Origin: Actinobacteria bacterium 69-20
GTDB lineage: Bacteria > Actinomycetota > Actinomycetes > Mycobacteriales > Nakamurellaceae
DNA: 64,000 nt
Direction of reading: 5' to 3'
Assembly (NCBI GenBank): GCA_001897425.1
Contig: MKSW01000033.1
Span: forward strand, 124,001 to 188,000
The position numbers and the translations under genes are program-made. Shown one piece after another: positions 25,374 through 33,799 of the stretch (its first letter is position 1; every line of letters begins with the position of its first letter). The notes under the pieces are model-generated. The model searched no databases, was not told the DNA's origin, and saw only the letters and a program-made list of their open reading frames with translations.

Positions 25374-25441
25374 CTCCGTCGAGTGGGAGTCCTGCAGAGC
25401 CTAGGGCGTCATTTTCTCTGCAGGACTCCCACTCGACGGAG
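25374..25441. repeat. Perfect 26-bp inverted repeat with 16-nt loop
   Basis: The left arm 25374-25399 begins CTCCGTCGAGTGGGAGTCCT and the right arm 25416-25441 is its exact complement. The loop contains CCTAGG. It ends 33 nt before the nucleoside hydrolase start. It lacks the T-run of a classic terminator and is unusually long and perfect. Confidence 0.9.
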
Positions 25442-25474
25442 AGAAGGTGATCTGGCCGCGGCTACGATGCGGCC

Positions 25475-26485
25475 ATGCCGAACCCACCGATCCCGCTGAT
25501 CCTCGATGTCGATACCGGTGTGGACGACGCGTTCGCGCTGATGCTCGCCGCGCGGCACCCCGATCTGGAGCTGCGCGCGGTGACCTGCGTCGCGGGCAAC
25601 GCGGCCGTGGACCAGGTCGTCGCCAACACCTTGTATGTGCTGGATACCGCTGGCGCGCGCGAGGTCCCGGTGGCGCGCGGAGCGGCCCGACCGCTGCTCG
25701 CGCCGCCGCACGACGCCGGGCACGTGCACGGCCCCGACGGGCTGGGCGGCTTCGCCCGACCGAGCGACCGGCGGGCGAGCTCGCTATCCGCCGTCGCGTT
25801 ACTCCGGCAGGAGCTGTTGCGCGCGATCGGCGCCGGCGAGAAGGTCACCCTGGTGCCGCTGGCGCCGCAGACCAATATCGCGCTGCTGCTGCGCACCTAT
25901 CCCGAGGTCGCCGGCGGGATCGAGCGCATCGTCTTCATGGGCGGCTCGGCCAGCGGCGGCAACGCGACGGCGGCGGCCGAGTTCAACGTGTGGCACGATC
26001 CGGAGGCGGCCGCGATCGTGCTGGCCGCCTGCGCCGAACTGTCGATCCCAGTGACCATGTACGGGCTGGACGTGTTCCAGCGGGTGACGGTGGACGGGGA
26101 TGACGCCGCGCGGCTGCGAGAGTTGCCCGATCCGGCCGCCCAGCTCGCCGCCGCGCTGATCGATCAGCAGCGGGCGCTGTTCGGACTCGAGACGTGCCGG
26201 ATCGGGGACGCGGGGGCGGTGTGCGCGGTGCTCGACGCGGAGGGGCTGGGCGTGGAGACGTTCCCGGTGCGGGTGGAGGTCGCGCCCGGGCTCGCCCGCG
26301 GGCAGACGATCGTGGACCGGCGGACGTGGACCGGGGACCATCGGGCGCAAGCAAAACACGTGCAGGGGCAAGGAATGTCGTCATATTCGGCGACTCCTGC
26401 GGCGCCCGCGGCGACGGTCGACGTGGCGCTGGAGGTCGATGCCGCGCGCTACGCGGCCCTGTGGCTGAGCGCATTCGGGGTGTAG
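25475..26485 (+). CDS. Inosine/uridine-preferring nucleoside hydrolase family protein
   Basis: A 336-residue ribohydrolase splitting nucleosides into ribose and base. The N-terminal calcium and ribose site DVDTGVDDAFALMLA is intact, with AVTCVAGN, HGPDGLGG, VTLVPLAPQTNIALLL, IVFMGGSASGGN and AEFNVWHDPEAA following, including the Asn and Asp that contact ribose. Near the C-terminus, AQAKHVQGQGMSSYSATPAAPAATVD interrupts the expected end and encodes a dispersed repeat copy in frame. The last ~25 residues recur as a frameshifted remnant at 29120-29193. Confidence 0.92.
   Translation: MPNPPIPLILDVDTGVDDAFALMLAARHPDLELRAVTCVAGNAAVDQVVANTLYVLDTAGAREVPVARGAARPLLAPPHDAGHVHGPDGLGGFARPSDRRASSLSAVALLRQELLRAIGAGEKVTLVPLAPQTNIALLLRTYPEVAGGIERIVFMGGSASGGNATAAAEFNVWHDPEAAAIVLAACAELSIPVTMYGLDVFQRVTVDGDDAARLRELPDPAAQLAAALIDQQRALFGLETCRIGDAGAVCAVLDAEGLGVETFPVRVEVAPGLARGQTIVDRRTWTGDHRAQAKHVQGQGMSSYSATPAAPAATVDVALEVDAARYAALWLSAFGV
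26379..26389 (+). repeat. Dispersed repeat core inside the nucleoside hydrolase gene
   Basis: CGTCATATTCG is read in frame as part of SSYSA, about 100 nt before the stop. The surrounding residues are low-complexity and unlike the family. Confidence 0.6.
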
Positions 26486-26545
26486 CGGGACCGGGCCCGG
26501 GCGTCAGCCCGCTGACCCGCACGATCCGGATCACCGCATAGCCGA

Positions 26546-26575
26546 CATATATACTTGCTGGCATTCGCGTATATG
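26546..26575. promoter_or_regulatory. Candidate operator of toxin-antitoxin pair 4
   Basis: CATATA and TATATG half-sites 18 nt apart form an AT-rich dyad in otherwise GC-rich DNA, ending 10 nt before the antitoxin start. It probably contains both the promoter and an autoregulatory site. Confidence 0.45.
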
Positions 26576-26585
26576 GAGACCCGCT

Positions 26586-26792
26586 ATGACGAAACGCCTG
26601 ATCGACTTGGACGACGACCTGCTGGCCGAAGCGCGGCGGGAACTCAGCACCACCGGGGTGTCCGACACGGTGCGCGCTGCGCTTCGGCAGGCCGCGGCGA
26701 ACGCGTCCCGGGCACGGCAAGTGCGATGGCTCACCGACGGCGGCCTCGAGCCATTGGCACATCGGCCCGAGCGGGATGCGGTATGGCGGTGA
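26586..26792 (+). CDS. Antitoxin VapB, ribbon-helix-helix type
   Basis: A 68-residue protein. MTKRLIDLDDDLLAEARRELSTTGVSDTVRAALRQAA is a typical VapB ribbon-helix-helix domain. The C-terminal part (VRWLTDGGLEPLAHRPERDAVW) should bind the toxin. The toxin gene overlaps its end by 10 bases. Confidence 0.93.
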   Translation: MTKRLIDLDDDLLAEARRELSTTGVSDTVRAALRQAAANASRARQVRWLTDGGLEPLAHRPERDAVWR

Positions 26793-27208
26793 TCGCGCGG
26801 TACCTCATCGATACCAGTGCCGCCGCCCGAATGCGGCACGCCGCGGTGGCCGAGCGCGTGGCGCCGCTGATCGAGGGCGGGCTGGTAGCCACCTGCGCGA
26901 CGTTGGATGCGGAAGCGCTTTACAGCGCGCGCGACCCCGCCGACTACGAGCAGATCCGCTCCGACCGGCGCGTCGCCTACGAGTATCTACCGACAGACGA
27001 TCGGCATTGGCAGGCCGCCTTCGACGCGCAACGCGAGCTGGCACGGTCCGGCCGGCACCGAGCGGTCGGGATCGCAGACCTCCTCACCGCCGTGCTCGCC
27101 GGTGAACACCACATCACGCTGGTGCACTATGACGCCGACTTCGACATCGCCGCCGAGGTGCTCTCCTTCGACGCCCGATGGGTCGCGCCGCGCGGCAGCC
27201 TCCCCTGA
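26783..27208 (+). CDS. PIN-domain toxin VapC
   Basis: A 141-residue toxin starting at ATG 26783. PIN motifs are YLIDTSAAARM (Asp), ATLDAEALYSARDPADY (Glu), and GIADLLTAVLAGEHHITLVHYDADFDIAAE (two Asp). The length and motif spacing are those of active VapC proteins. A complete copy of the 83-bp element begins 36 nt after its stop, mirroring the situation at 20578. Confidence 0.93.
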   Translation: MAVIARYLIDTSAAARMRHAAVAERVAPLIEGGLVATCATLDAEALYSARDPADYEQIRSDRRVAYEYLPTDDRHWQAAFDAQRELARSGRHRAVGIADLLTAVLAGEHHITLVHYDADFDIAAEVLSFDARWVAPRGSLP

Positions 27209-27244
27209 CGAGCAGCCATCGGGCCGGCGCCGGCGCCGATCCAC

Positions 27245-27327
27245 TGAAAATCGACGTCCAGACGCGTTCAAGATCCACTCCACCTGCGAAAACGCAGCCT
27301 GTACCTGCAACTGGACGTCGATTTTCA
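27245..27327. repeat. 83-bp inverted-repeat element, copy 2 (most intact)
   Basis: Both arms are perfect: TGAAAATCGACGTCCAG at the left and its exact complement at the right (17 bp). The inner block AAGATCCACTCCACCTGCG is shared with copies 1 and 3. The element lies between the vapC stop and the end of the convergent DUF2079 gene. Confidence 0.92.
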
Positions 27328-27337
27328 GGTGATCCAG

Positions 27338-28795
27338 TCACGGGCTTGCCCGTTGGGCGAGTTGGTAGCCGTCGTGGTCGTAGATCAGGCGGTATGTGGC
27401 GCCGGGGTGTTGCTGCTGGGCGAATGCGACGAGGTCGCCGTCGAAATCGGTGTGCGTGTCGGTGTGGGTGTCGGACAGCACGAAATCGGGGGTGACGGCG
27501 CCTCCGATGCTGTCGAACCAGTACACGCGGTAGCGGCTGGTGAGGTGGGTGATCGGGCCGCGGTTGGTCTCTACGCTCGCCCCGGGTGGCATGAGGGCGA
27601 TGGCCGCGGCGGCTGCCGCGGCGCGCGGGTTGGGCCGGTAAGCGGCGTCGTCGACCAGGCCCCGGATCGGGAGCCACAGGCAGGCGACGAGCGCGCCGGC
27701 GAGCATCGCGGCCGGCAGTTTCGGCGCGGCCCGGGCGGCGAACCGGTACCACCGGTTCGGGCCGGCGTCGGTGTCGGCGCCCGCGCTCTCCCGGGCGCGG
27801 ATGCGGGCCAGCCCGTCCAGCGCGGCGATGAACACGATCGGCATGAGCACCAGCGAGTACTGCCACTCGACGCCCCAGAACGTTGCCCGGTCGCCGGCGA
27901 ACCGCCAGGCCAACGTCGGGATGGTGGCCAGTGCCCACGGGGAGCGCAGCGCCACGAACCCGGTGATCCCGAACGTCGCCGCCAGCGCGCCGGTCTTGAA
28001 CTGCCATCCCGAGGCGAAGAAGTTGTGCCACAGGCTCGGACCGCCGGCGCCGCCGACCAGGGACCAGTAGTCGAACGCGCCCGACCGGTTGAACGCGGGA
28101 ATGATCACGAACACCGTCATCGCCGCGCCGATCACACCGGCGGCCGTGAGCAGCCAGCCGATCCGGCGCGCGCCCGCCAGCACGGCGACCACGCCGATCG
28201 CGGCGACCGTCAGGCCGAGGTCCTCCTTGACGAGCAGCAGCGGCAGGCACCAGCAGGCCGCGGCCCGCCAGCGCCCGCGCAGTCCGGCCTCGCCAGCGAA
28301 AGCGAGAAGCGGTGCAGCGAAAGCGACCTCGTGGAAATCCGCGCTGATCGCCGCCTGCACCCCGAACGACAATCCATAGGCGCCGGTCACCGCGAGACCC
28401 CGTCCGGTGCCGAGCATCCGCAGCGCGGCCCGGCCGATCGGGAGCACCGACAACGCCACCAGCACGGCCTGCGCGACCAGCAGCGTCTGCGCATGCGGGA
28501 ACACGCGGTACACCGGGCCGAGCAGCGCCAGGATCGGCGAGAAATGATCACCGAGCTGGTTGAACCCTGGCGCCTTGATGTCCACGATCGGCGCCCGCAG
28601 GTGCGCGTAGCCGGCAACCGCCTGCTCGAAGATCGCGTTGTCCCACGACGGCGTCTCCCACCGCGCGAACCGCGTCAGCGAGATCGCGCTGTACACCGCC
28701 GCGAACAACCCGGCCGCCAGTGCGGGCGCGGCTTGCTCCCACAAGCGCCCGCGGCTCACCCGCGCACTGCTGACCGGTGTCGCGACTGCACTCAC
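27338..28795 (-). CDS. DUF2079 multi-pass membrane protein
   Basis: A 485-residue membrane protein of the DUF2079 family, related in layout to GT-C-type membrane proteins. It has about ten hydrophobic segments. A conserved N-terminal region reads WDNAIFEQAVAGYAHLRAP followed by FNQLGDHFSPILALLGPVYRVFP; the Asp-Glu and DHFSP residues are typical of the family. The C-terminal extracytoplasmic part contains TNRGPITHLTSRYRVYWFD. GTG 28795 is chosen because it forms a GTGA overlap with the end of a broken upstream frame. The function is unknown. Confidence 0.85.
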   Translation of the reverse strand: MSAVATPVSSARVSRGRLWEQAAPALAAGLFAAVYSAISLTRFARWETPSWDNAIFEQAVAGYAHLRAPIVDIKAPGFNQLGDHFSPILALLGPVYRVFPHAQTLLVAQAVLVALSVLPIGRAALRMLGTGRGLAVTGAYGLSFGVQAAISADFHEVAFAAPLLAFAGEAGLRGRWRAAACWCLPLLLVKEDLGLTVAAIGVVAVLAGARRIGWLLTAAGVIGAAMTVFVIIPAFNRSGAFDYWSLVGGAGGPSLWHNFFASGWQFKTGALAATFGITGFVALRSPWALATIPTLAWRFAGDRATFWGVEWQYSLVLMPIVFIAALDGLARIRARESAGADTDAGPNRWYRFAARAAPKLPAAMLAGALVACLWLPIRGLVDDAAYRPNPRAAAAAAAIALMPPGASVETNRGPITHLTSRYRVYWFDSIGGAVTPDFVLSDTHTDTHTDFDGDLVAFAQQQHPGATYRLIYDHDGYQLAQRASP

Positions 28796-28930
28796 AGATG
28801 CACGGTATAGCTGCCGGTGGTGGTGGTCACGGTGAGCGACGTCGGTTTGTCCAGGGACGGCCACCAGGCGGCGAACCAGCCGTTCCGCATGCTCGCGGTC
28901 ACGTCGCCGATGTCACGAGCGTGTATGACG
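28792..28930 (-). pseudogene. C-terminal remnant of a gene upstream of DUF2079
   Basis: On the minus strand the frame ends MRNGWFAAWWPSLDKPTSLTVTTTTGSYTVHL with a stop overlapping the DUF2079 start (GTGA), the arrangement of a real operon partner. Only about 35-40 residues look coding. Upstream of them the sequence becomes the dispersed repeat (complement of 28921-28930, CATCGTCATACAC) and loses coding character. The gene was probably truncated there. Confidence 0.5.
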
Positions 28931-29089
28931 ATGTTCCGGACATCTGCCCCCGCACGGCCGGTCACACCCATATATCCCGCAGTCATCACACCGTCCAGCA
29001 GCTCGACCCCGGCCTGCGCGACATCTAGCCCGCCGAGCGAGGCCGCATGCACCACCTGCCCCGGACCCGGCTCGCAGGCGGGGCTATGC

Positions 29090-29193
29090 ACTACGTCATC
29101 CCAGATGCCGGCAGCGCAGGTCGACGTGACACTGGAGGTCGACACCTCGCAACGCGTTATGCCGCCCGCTGGCTCGAGTCGTTCACCGGCTGA
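29090..29193 (+). pseudogene. Nucleoside hydrolase C-terminal remnant, frameshifted
   Basis: The bases GTCGACGTG..CTGGAGGTCGA at 29120 onward match the end of the intact nucleoside hydrolase gene and encode VDVTLEVD. After a 2-base shift the frame continues ATRYAARWLESFTG and then stops, matching AARYAALWLSAFGV of the intact protein. A CGTCAT repeat-like core (29094-29099) precedes it, as in the intact gene. The rest of this paralogue is absent. Confidence 0.7.
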
Positions 29194-29454
29194 CCACGCC
29201 GCTGGTTGATCCACTCCGCTCGCAGGGTGGCAGGAATGCTCGTATGCTCGACACCGGCTTCCGAACTGATGCGCCGAAACCATCCGGGCACACGACAAGC
29301 CCCGCTGGCCGGAGGCGTATCGGCACCCGCGCCGCCCCGCCGTGCACTCAGGCGACAACCGCTCGCTACCCGTCGCGCTTCCACGACCGGCCGCGACCGA
29401 TCGCCACCGGCCTGCGCCCCGAGGCTCCCATTGGTAACGCGATAGGAGACTCCC

Positions 29455-31383
29455 ATGCCATTGCTTTCCCGTCGAACCGGGGTGATCTCGACGCTGGCGA
29501 TCCTGGCGATGATCGCCGCGGCGTGCAGTTCCAGCCCGAAGTCGCCGTCCGTCAGCAGTTCTAACAGCGGGACGGGGACGAGCAGTGTGAGTAGCGCCGG
29601 CGGCGGCAGCTCAGGGCCGACGTCCTCCGCATCGTCGACGTCCTCGGCGCAGTCCAGCTCACTGACGCCCGAACAACTGGCCAATGTCAACGCGAGCGGA
29701 AGCCCCGTGACCGGCGGAACACTGAAGATCGTGGGCAACGCCGATGTCGACCACCTGGACACAGTGGGGGGTTACTACACGACCACCTACACGCTGGAGC
29801 GGGCGTTTACCCGGCAACTCTTCGCCAATCCGGCGTCGACCGACCCGGCCAAGGCTATTTCGGTGGTGCCGGACGTGGCGACCGATCTGCCGACGAAGGC
29901 CAATGGGGGGTTGTCCGCCGACGGTAAGACGTACACGATCCACCTCCGGCCCGACGTCATGTGGAACACATCGCCGGCGCGCCCGGTGACCGCGCAGGAT
30001 TTCGTGCTCGGTTTCAAACGCCTGTGTAATCCGACGCAGAACTCGGTCGGCGCGCCCGGCTATTACGAGGGCGTGATCGTCGGCATGACGGAATACTGTG
30101 ACGCATTCGCCAAGGTGAAGCCGGATGTGGCCGACTTCAAGACCTTCATGACGACGCATGACATCTCCGGCATCAAGGCCGTCGACAACTCCACCATCCA
30201 ATTCACCCTGGTGAACCCGGCGAGCGACTTCCCGAACATCCTGACCCTGCCGTTCGGGTCCGCCGCACCGGTGGAGTACCTGAATTACCTGCCCGACTCG
30301 GCGGAGTTCCGGCAGCACACGATCTCCGACGGCCCGTACTACATTGCCAGCTACACCGCCGGCCAGTCGTACACGCTCAAGCCGAACCCGGCTTGGAAGC
30401 AGTCCTCGGACCCGATCCGGCACCAATACCTGTCCGAGATCGACGTGACCTTGGGGCCGGACGAGGCCGCAGTGCAGCAACAGATCGCCGCCGGGACGGC
30501 TGATATGGAGTGGGACACCACGGTCCCCACCGCGGATGTACCACAGCTCAAGGCGACGAAGGATCCGCGGATGGGGATCTACGCCAACTACGACACCAAC
30601 CCGTTCGAGATCTTCAACCTGCAGTCGCCCAACAACGGCGGGGCGCTGAGCAAGGCGGCGGTGCGGCAGGCCCTGGAGTACGCCGTGGACAAGACCGCGA
30701 TCGGCAAGATCTATGGCGGACCGAACCTCAACACGCCCCTGAACCAGGTGATCCCGCCGGGCAACGTCGGTTACAAGGAGTTCAACCTGTACCAGACTCC
30801 GAACGACGCCGGGGACCCCGCGAAGTGCAAGTCGCTGCTGGCGGCCGCCGGTTACCCGAACGGATTGACGCTCAAGGACCCGTACCGGACCTCCGGTAAG
30901 CACCCGGACGTGTACCAGTCGATCCAGGCGGACTTCGCCAAGTGCGGCGTCAAGGTGGAGGGCTTCCCGGTGAAGGCATCGGACTTCTACGGAAAGTACC
31001 TATCCGATCCGAAGGCCGCCAAGCAGGGCGCCTGGGACATCGCCGAGCCTGGCTGGGTGCCGGACTGGTACGGCAACAACGCCCGTGCCGTGATGGAGCC
31101 GCTGTTCGACGGCCGGCATTACGGCCCTGGTTCGACGGACTGGGGCGACTACAACAACGACACCGTCAACAAGGACATCGACACCGCGCTGACGTCCACG
31201 GATCCGGCGGAGGTGGATAAGGCGATGCACGAGGCCGACATGCAGGTGATGAAGGACGCCGCGTTCATCCCGTTCCAGACGCAGTCGACGCCGCTCTTCC
31301 ACTCCTCGCGGGTGCATAACGCGATCGAGCTGCCCAGCTCGATCAACTACGACATCACCAACGTGTGGCTGTCCGGCAGTTGA
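29455..31383 (+). CDS. Peptide/solute ABC transporter substrate-binding lipoprotein, family 5
   Basis: A 642-residue receptor of the OppA/DppA family. The signal peptide and lipobox end at residue 24 (ILAMIAAACSSS), followed by a Ser/Thr linker. Family features include RAFTRQLFANP, YTIHLRPDVMWNTSPARPVTAQDFVLGFKRLCNP, PYYIASYTAGQSYTLKPNPAW and ALSKAAVRQALEYAVDKTAIGKIYGG. It begins an operon with two ATPases and two permeases. An AGGAGA site precedes the ATG. The ligand is probably a peptide but is not certain. Confidence 0.94.
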   Translation: MPLLSRRTGVISTLAILAMIAAACSSSPKSPSVSSSNSGTGTSSVSSAGGGSSGPTSSASSTSSAQSSSLTPEQLANVNASGSPVTGGTLKIVGNADVDHLDTVGGYYTTTYTLERAFTRQLFANPASTDPAKAISVVPDVATDLPTKANGGLSADGKTYTIHLRPDVMWNTSPARPVTAQDFVLGFKRLCNPTQNSVGAPGYYEGVIVGMTEYCDAFAKVKPDVADFKTFMTTHDISGIKAVDNSTIQFTLVNPASDFPNILTLPFGSAAPVEYLNYLPDSAEFRQHTISDGPYYIASYTAGQSYTLKPNPAWKQSSDPIRHQYLSEIDVTLGPDEAAVQQQIAAGTADMEWDTTVPTADVPQLKATKDPRMGIYANYDTNPFEIFNLQSPNNGGALSKAAVRQALEYAVDKTAIGKIYGGPNLNTPLNQVIPPGNVGYKEFNLYQTPNDAGDPAKCKSLLAAAGYPNGLTLKDPYRTSGKHPDVYQSIQADFAKCGVKVEGFPVKASDFYGKYLSDPKAAKQGAWDIAEPGWVPDWYGNNARAVMEPLFDGRHYGPGSTDWGDYNNDTVNKDIDTALTSTDPAEVDKAMHEADMQVMKDAAFIPFQTQSTPLFHSSRVHNAIELPSSINYDITNVWLSGS

Positions 31384-31398
31384 TGGGCGGAAGGCCAC

Positions 31399-32583
31399 AT
31401 GCCGCTGCTGGAGGTCCGTGACCTCACGGTGTCGTTCCACACCACGGACGGCCTAGTGCAGGCCGTCCGTGGTGTGTCCTTCGACGTCGAAAAGGGGCAC
31501 ACGCTGGGCGTCGTCGGCGAGTCGGGATCCGGCAAGACCGTCTGCACCCAGACGCTGATCGGTCTCACGCCCGGAGCGGACGTGTCCGGCCGGGCGCTGT
31601 TCGACGGCCAGGATCTGCTGCGCATGTCGTCGGCCGAACTGCGCAAGGTGCGCGGCGCGCGGATCGCCGCGATCTTCCAGGACCCGCTGTCCAGCCTGCA
31701 CCCGCTGTACACGGTCGGCTGGCAGATCGTGGAGATGATCCGGGCCCACCGGCACATCGCCAGGTCGGCCGCCCGCGCCCGCGCGATCGAGCTGCTGGAC
31801 ATGGTCGGCATTCCGCAGGCGGCGAGCCGAGTCGACGACTACCCGCATCAGTTCTCCGGCGGGATGCGGCAGCGCGCGATGATCGCGATGGCGTTGGCGC
31901 TGGACCCCGACCTGATCATCGCGGACGAGCCGACGACGGCGTTGGACGCGACGGTGCAGGCGCAGGTGATCGAACTCATGATGAAGCTGCAGGCGGAGTT
32001 CGACACCGCACTGATCATCATCACGCACGACATGGGCGTGATCGCCGAAACGGCGGACGAGGTCATGGTCATGTACGCGGGCAAGGCCGTCGAAAAGGCG
32101 GATCGGCGCACGCTGTTCTACTTCCCGCACCATCCGTACACCAAGGGGCTCTTGGAATCGATCCCCGGGTCCACCGCGGCGGGCGAGAAGCTGCGGCCGA
32201 TCCCGGGACAGCCGCCGAGCCTGATCTCCATCCCCACCGGATGCGCCTTCCACCCGCGCTGCCAGTACGTCATGGATCGGTGCATTTCCGAGGTCCCGCC
32301 GCTGTTCGATATCGCCGGAGGCCACACATCTGCGTGCTTTCTGCCGACTCAGATACTCGGGCTGGGCGAGGACGTCGACCGGGAGCGCGCGAGCGCGGCG
32401 GCGGTCGGCCGCGCCGAGAACGGTGCCGCGGCCCGGCTGGCCGCCAGGGCCACCGAAGAGATCGAGACCTCCGGGGTTCACCTCCCGGATGCCGGCGCCC
32501 TGGCCGGCGCCGGCATGTCCGACCGCTCCCGCGACCCCGGCACCTCCCAGAACTCCCCCGACGACGCGGGAACGCAGCAATGA
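31399..32583 (+). CDS. Peptide ABC transporter ATP-binding protein (OppD/DppD type)
   Basis: A 394-residue ATPase. Walker A GESGSGKT, signature FSGGMRQR, Walker B LIIADEPT and the switch ITHDMGV are intact. The OppD-type iron-sulfur-like cysteine motif appears as [15 protein letters not shown]. The tail after residue 310 is Ala/Gly-rich and longer than usual. Codons 14-26 form a perfect 16-bp hairpin. The stop overlaps the next start (ATGA). Confidence 0.95.
   Translation: MPLLEVRDLTVSFHTTDGLVQAVRGVSFDVEKGHTLGVVGESGSGKTVCTQTLIGLTPGADVSGRALFDGQDLLRMSSAELRKVRGARIAAIFQDPLSSLHPLYTVGWQIVEMIRAHRHIARSAARARAIELLDMVGIPQAASRVDDYPHQFSGGMRQRAMIAMALALDPDLIIADEPTTALDATVQAQVIELMMKLQAEFDTALIIITHDMGVIAETADEVMVMYAGKAVEKADRRTLFYFPHHPYTKGLLESIPGSTAAGEKLRPIPGQPPSLISIPTGCAFHPRCQYVMDRCISEVPPLFDIAGGHTSACFLPTQILGLGEDVDRERASAAAVGRAENGAAARLAARATEEIETSGVHLPDAGALAGAGMSDRSRDPGTSQNSPDDAGTQQ
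31438..31476 (+). promoter_or_regulatory. Perfect 16-bp hairpin inside the first codons of the OppD-type gene
   Basis: CACACCACGGACGGCC and its exact complement flank the 7-nt loop TAGTGCA. The hairpin begins 39 nt into the gene and 55 nt after the binding-protein stop. It could block exonuclease or ribosomes to keep receptor levels above transporter levels; this role is inferred. Confidence 0.6.
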
Positions 32584-33716
32584 CCGCGCTGCCGCACGGC
32601 ACATCGCCCGCGGCTGCGGCTACGGCTGCGGCTGCGGCCGCGCCTGCGTCCACGGACGACGATGACGCGCTCTTGACGCTCGACGATGTCGTCAAGCATT
32701 TCCCGATCCGGCGGGGCGTCGTCATCAAATCCGAGGTCGGTCAGGTTCGGGCGGTCGACGGCGTGTCGTTGACCGTCCGGCGCGGCGAGACCCTAGGCCT
32801 CGTCGGCGAGACCGGTTGCGGCAAATCGACTCTCGCGCGGTGCATGACGCGGCTCTACCCGCTCACGTCCGGCCGGATCACGTTCGACGGTCGCGATATC
32901 TCCCGCCTTTCGCCCCGCGCGATGCGTCCCTACCGCCGGCAGATGCAGATGATCTTCCAGGATCCCTACGGGTCGCTGAATCCGCATCGCCGCATCGGCT
33001 CGATCATCGGCGACCCGTTCGCCATCCACGGTGTGGCCGATGGTCCCGAGCGCAAGCGCAAGGTCCAGGAATTGATGGAGTTGGTCGGGTTGAACCCCGA
33101 GCACTTCAATCGGTTCCCGTCCGATTTCTCCGGCGGTCAGCGGCAGCGCATCGGCGTGGCGAGAGCATTGGCGCTGCGCCCGAAGCTGATCGTGTGCGAC
33201 GAACCGGTGTCCGCGCTGGACGTCTCGATCCAGGCCCAGATCATCAACCTGCTGCAAACGCTGCAGTCCGAACTCGGGCTCACCTACGTTTTCATCGCCC
33301 ACGATCTGTCCGTGGTCGAGCACGTATCGGACCGGGTCGCCGTCATGTATCTGGGAAAGATCGTGGAAATCGCCGAGCGGGCCGCGCTGTACGGCACACC
33401 ACGCCATCCGTACACGGCCGCGCTGCTGTCCGCCGCCTCCGTCGCCGATCCGGACCGGGCGGCGGTACGGCAGCGGATCGTGCTGCACGGCGACGTCCCA
33501 TCGCCGATCGACCCGCCGTCTGGGTGCCGCTTTCACCCGAGATGCCCGAAGGCACAGGAGATCTGCAGCCGAGTGCAGCCGGATCTCGTCCCGGTGCTGG
33601 CGGACCTCCCGACGCACGTCACCGCATGCCACTTCCCGATGGCCGACGGCGAGAAGCTGGGCACTGCCCCCGTGGAGCCGGCCGACGACCGTCCGCCGGG
33701 CACCGGCGTGTGGTGA
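32580..33716 (+). CDS. Peptide ABC transporter ATP-binding protein (OppF/DppF type)
   Basis: A 378-residue ATPase with Walker [18 protein letters not shown], Walker [13 protein letters not shown], switch IAHDLSV and the cysteine motif [15 protein letters not shown]. The first ~30 residues are an alanine run made by a GCG-GCT-type microsatellite (about 32610-32650). The start overlaps the previous stop. It pairs with the OppD-type ATPase as a heterodimer. Confidence 0.95.
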   Translation: MTALPHGTSPAAAATAAAAAAPASTDDDDALLTLDDVVKHFPIRRGVVIKSEVGQVRAVDGVSLTVRRGETLGLVGETGCGKSTLARCMTRLYPLTSGRITFDGRDISRLSPRAMRPYRRQMQMIFQDPYGSLNPHRRIGSIIGDPFAIHGVADGPERKRKVQELMELVGLNPEHFNRFPSDFSGGQRQRIGVARALALRPKLIVCDEPVSALDVSIQAQIINLLQTLQSELGLTYVFIAHDLSVVEHVSDRVAVMYLGKIVEIAERAALYGTPRHPYTAALLSAASVADPDRAAVRQRIVLHGDVPSPIDPPSGCRFHPRCPKAQEICSRVQPDLVPVLADLPTHVTACHFPMADGEKLGTAPVEPADDRPPGTGVW

Positions 33717-33799
33717 TCGGCGTGAACGGCACGGAGGCCAAGCGCACCCAGAAGGGCCAATAGGCGAGGCGGAGGGAGCGGACGATTTCGATCTCGGAA

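Noticed and set aside
31438-31476. Intrinsic terminator
   Set aside because: The hairpin lies inside the OppD-type coding sequence and lacks a T-run, so attenuation or mRNA processing is more plausible than full termination.
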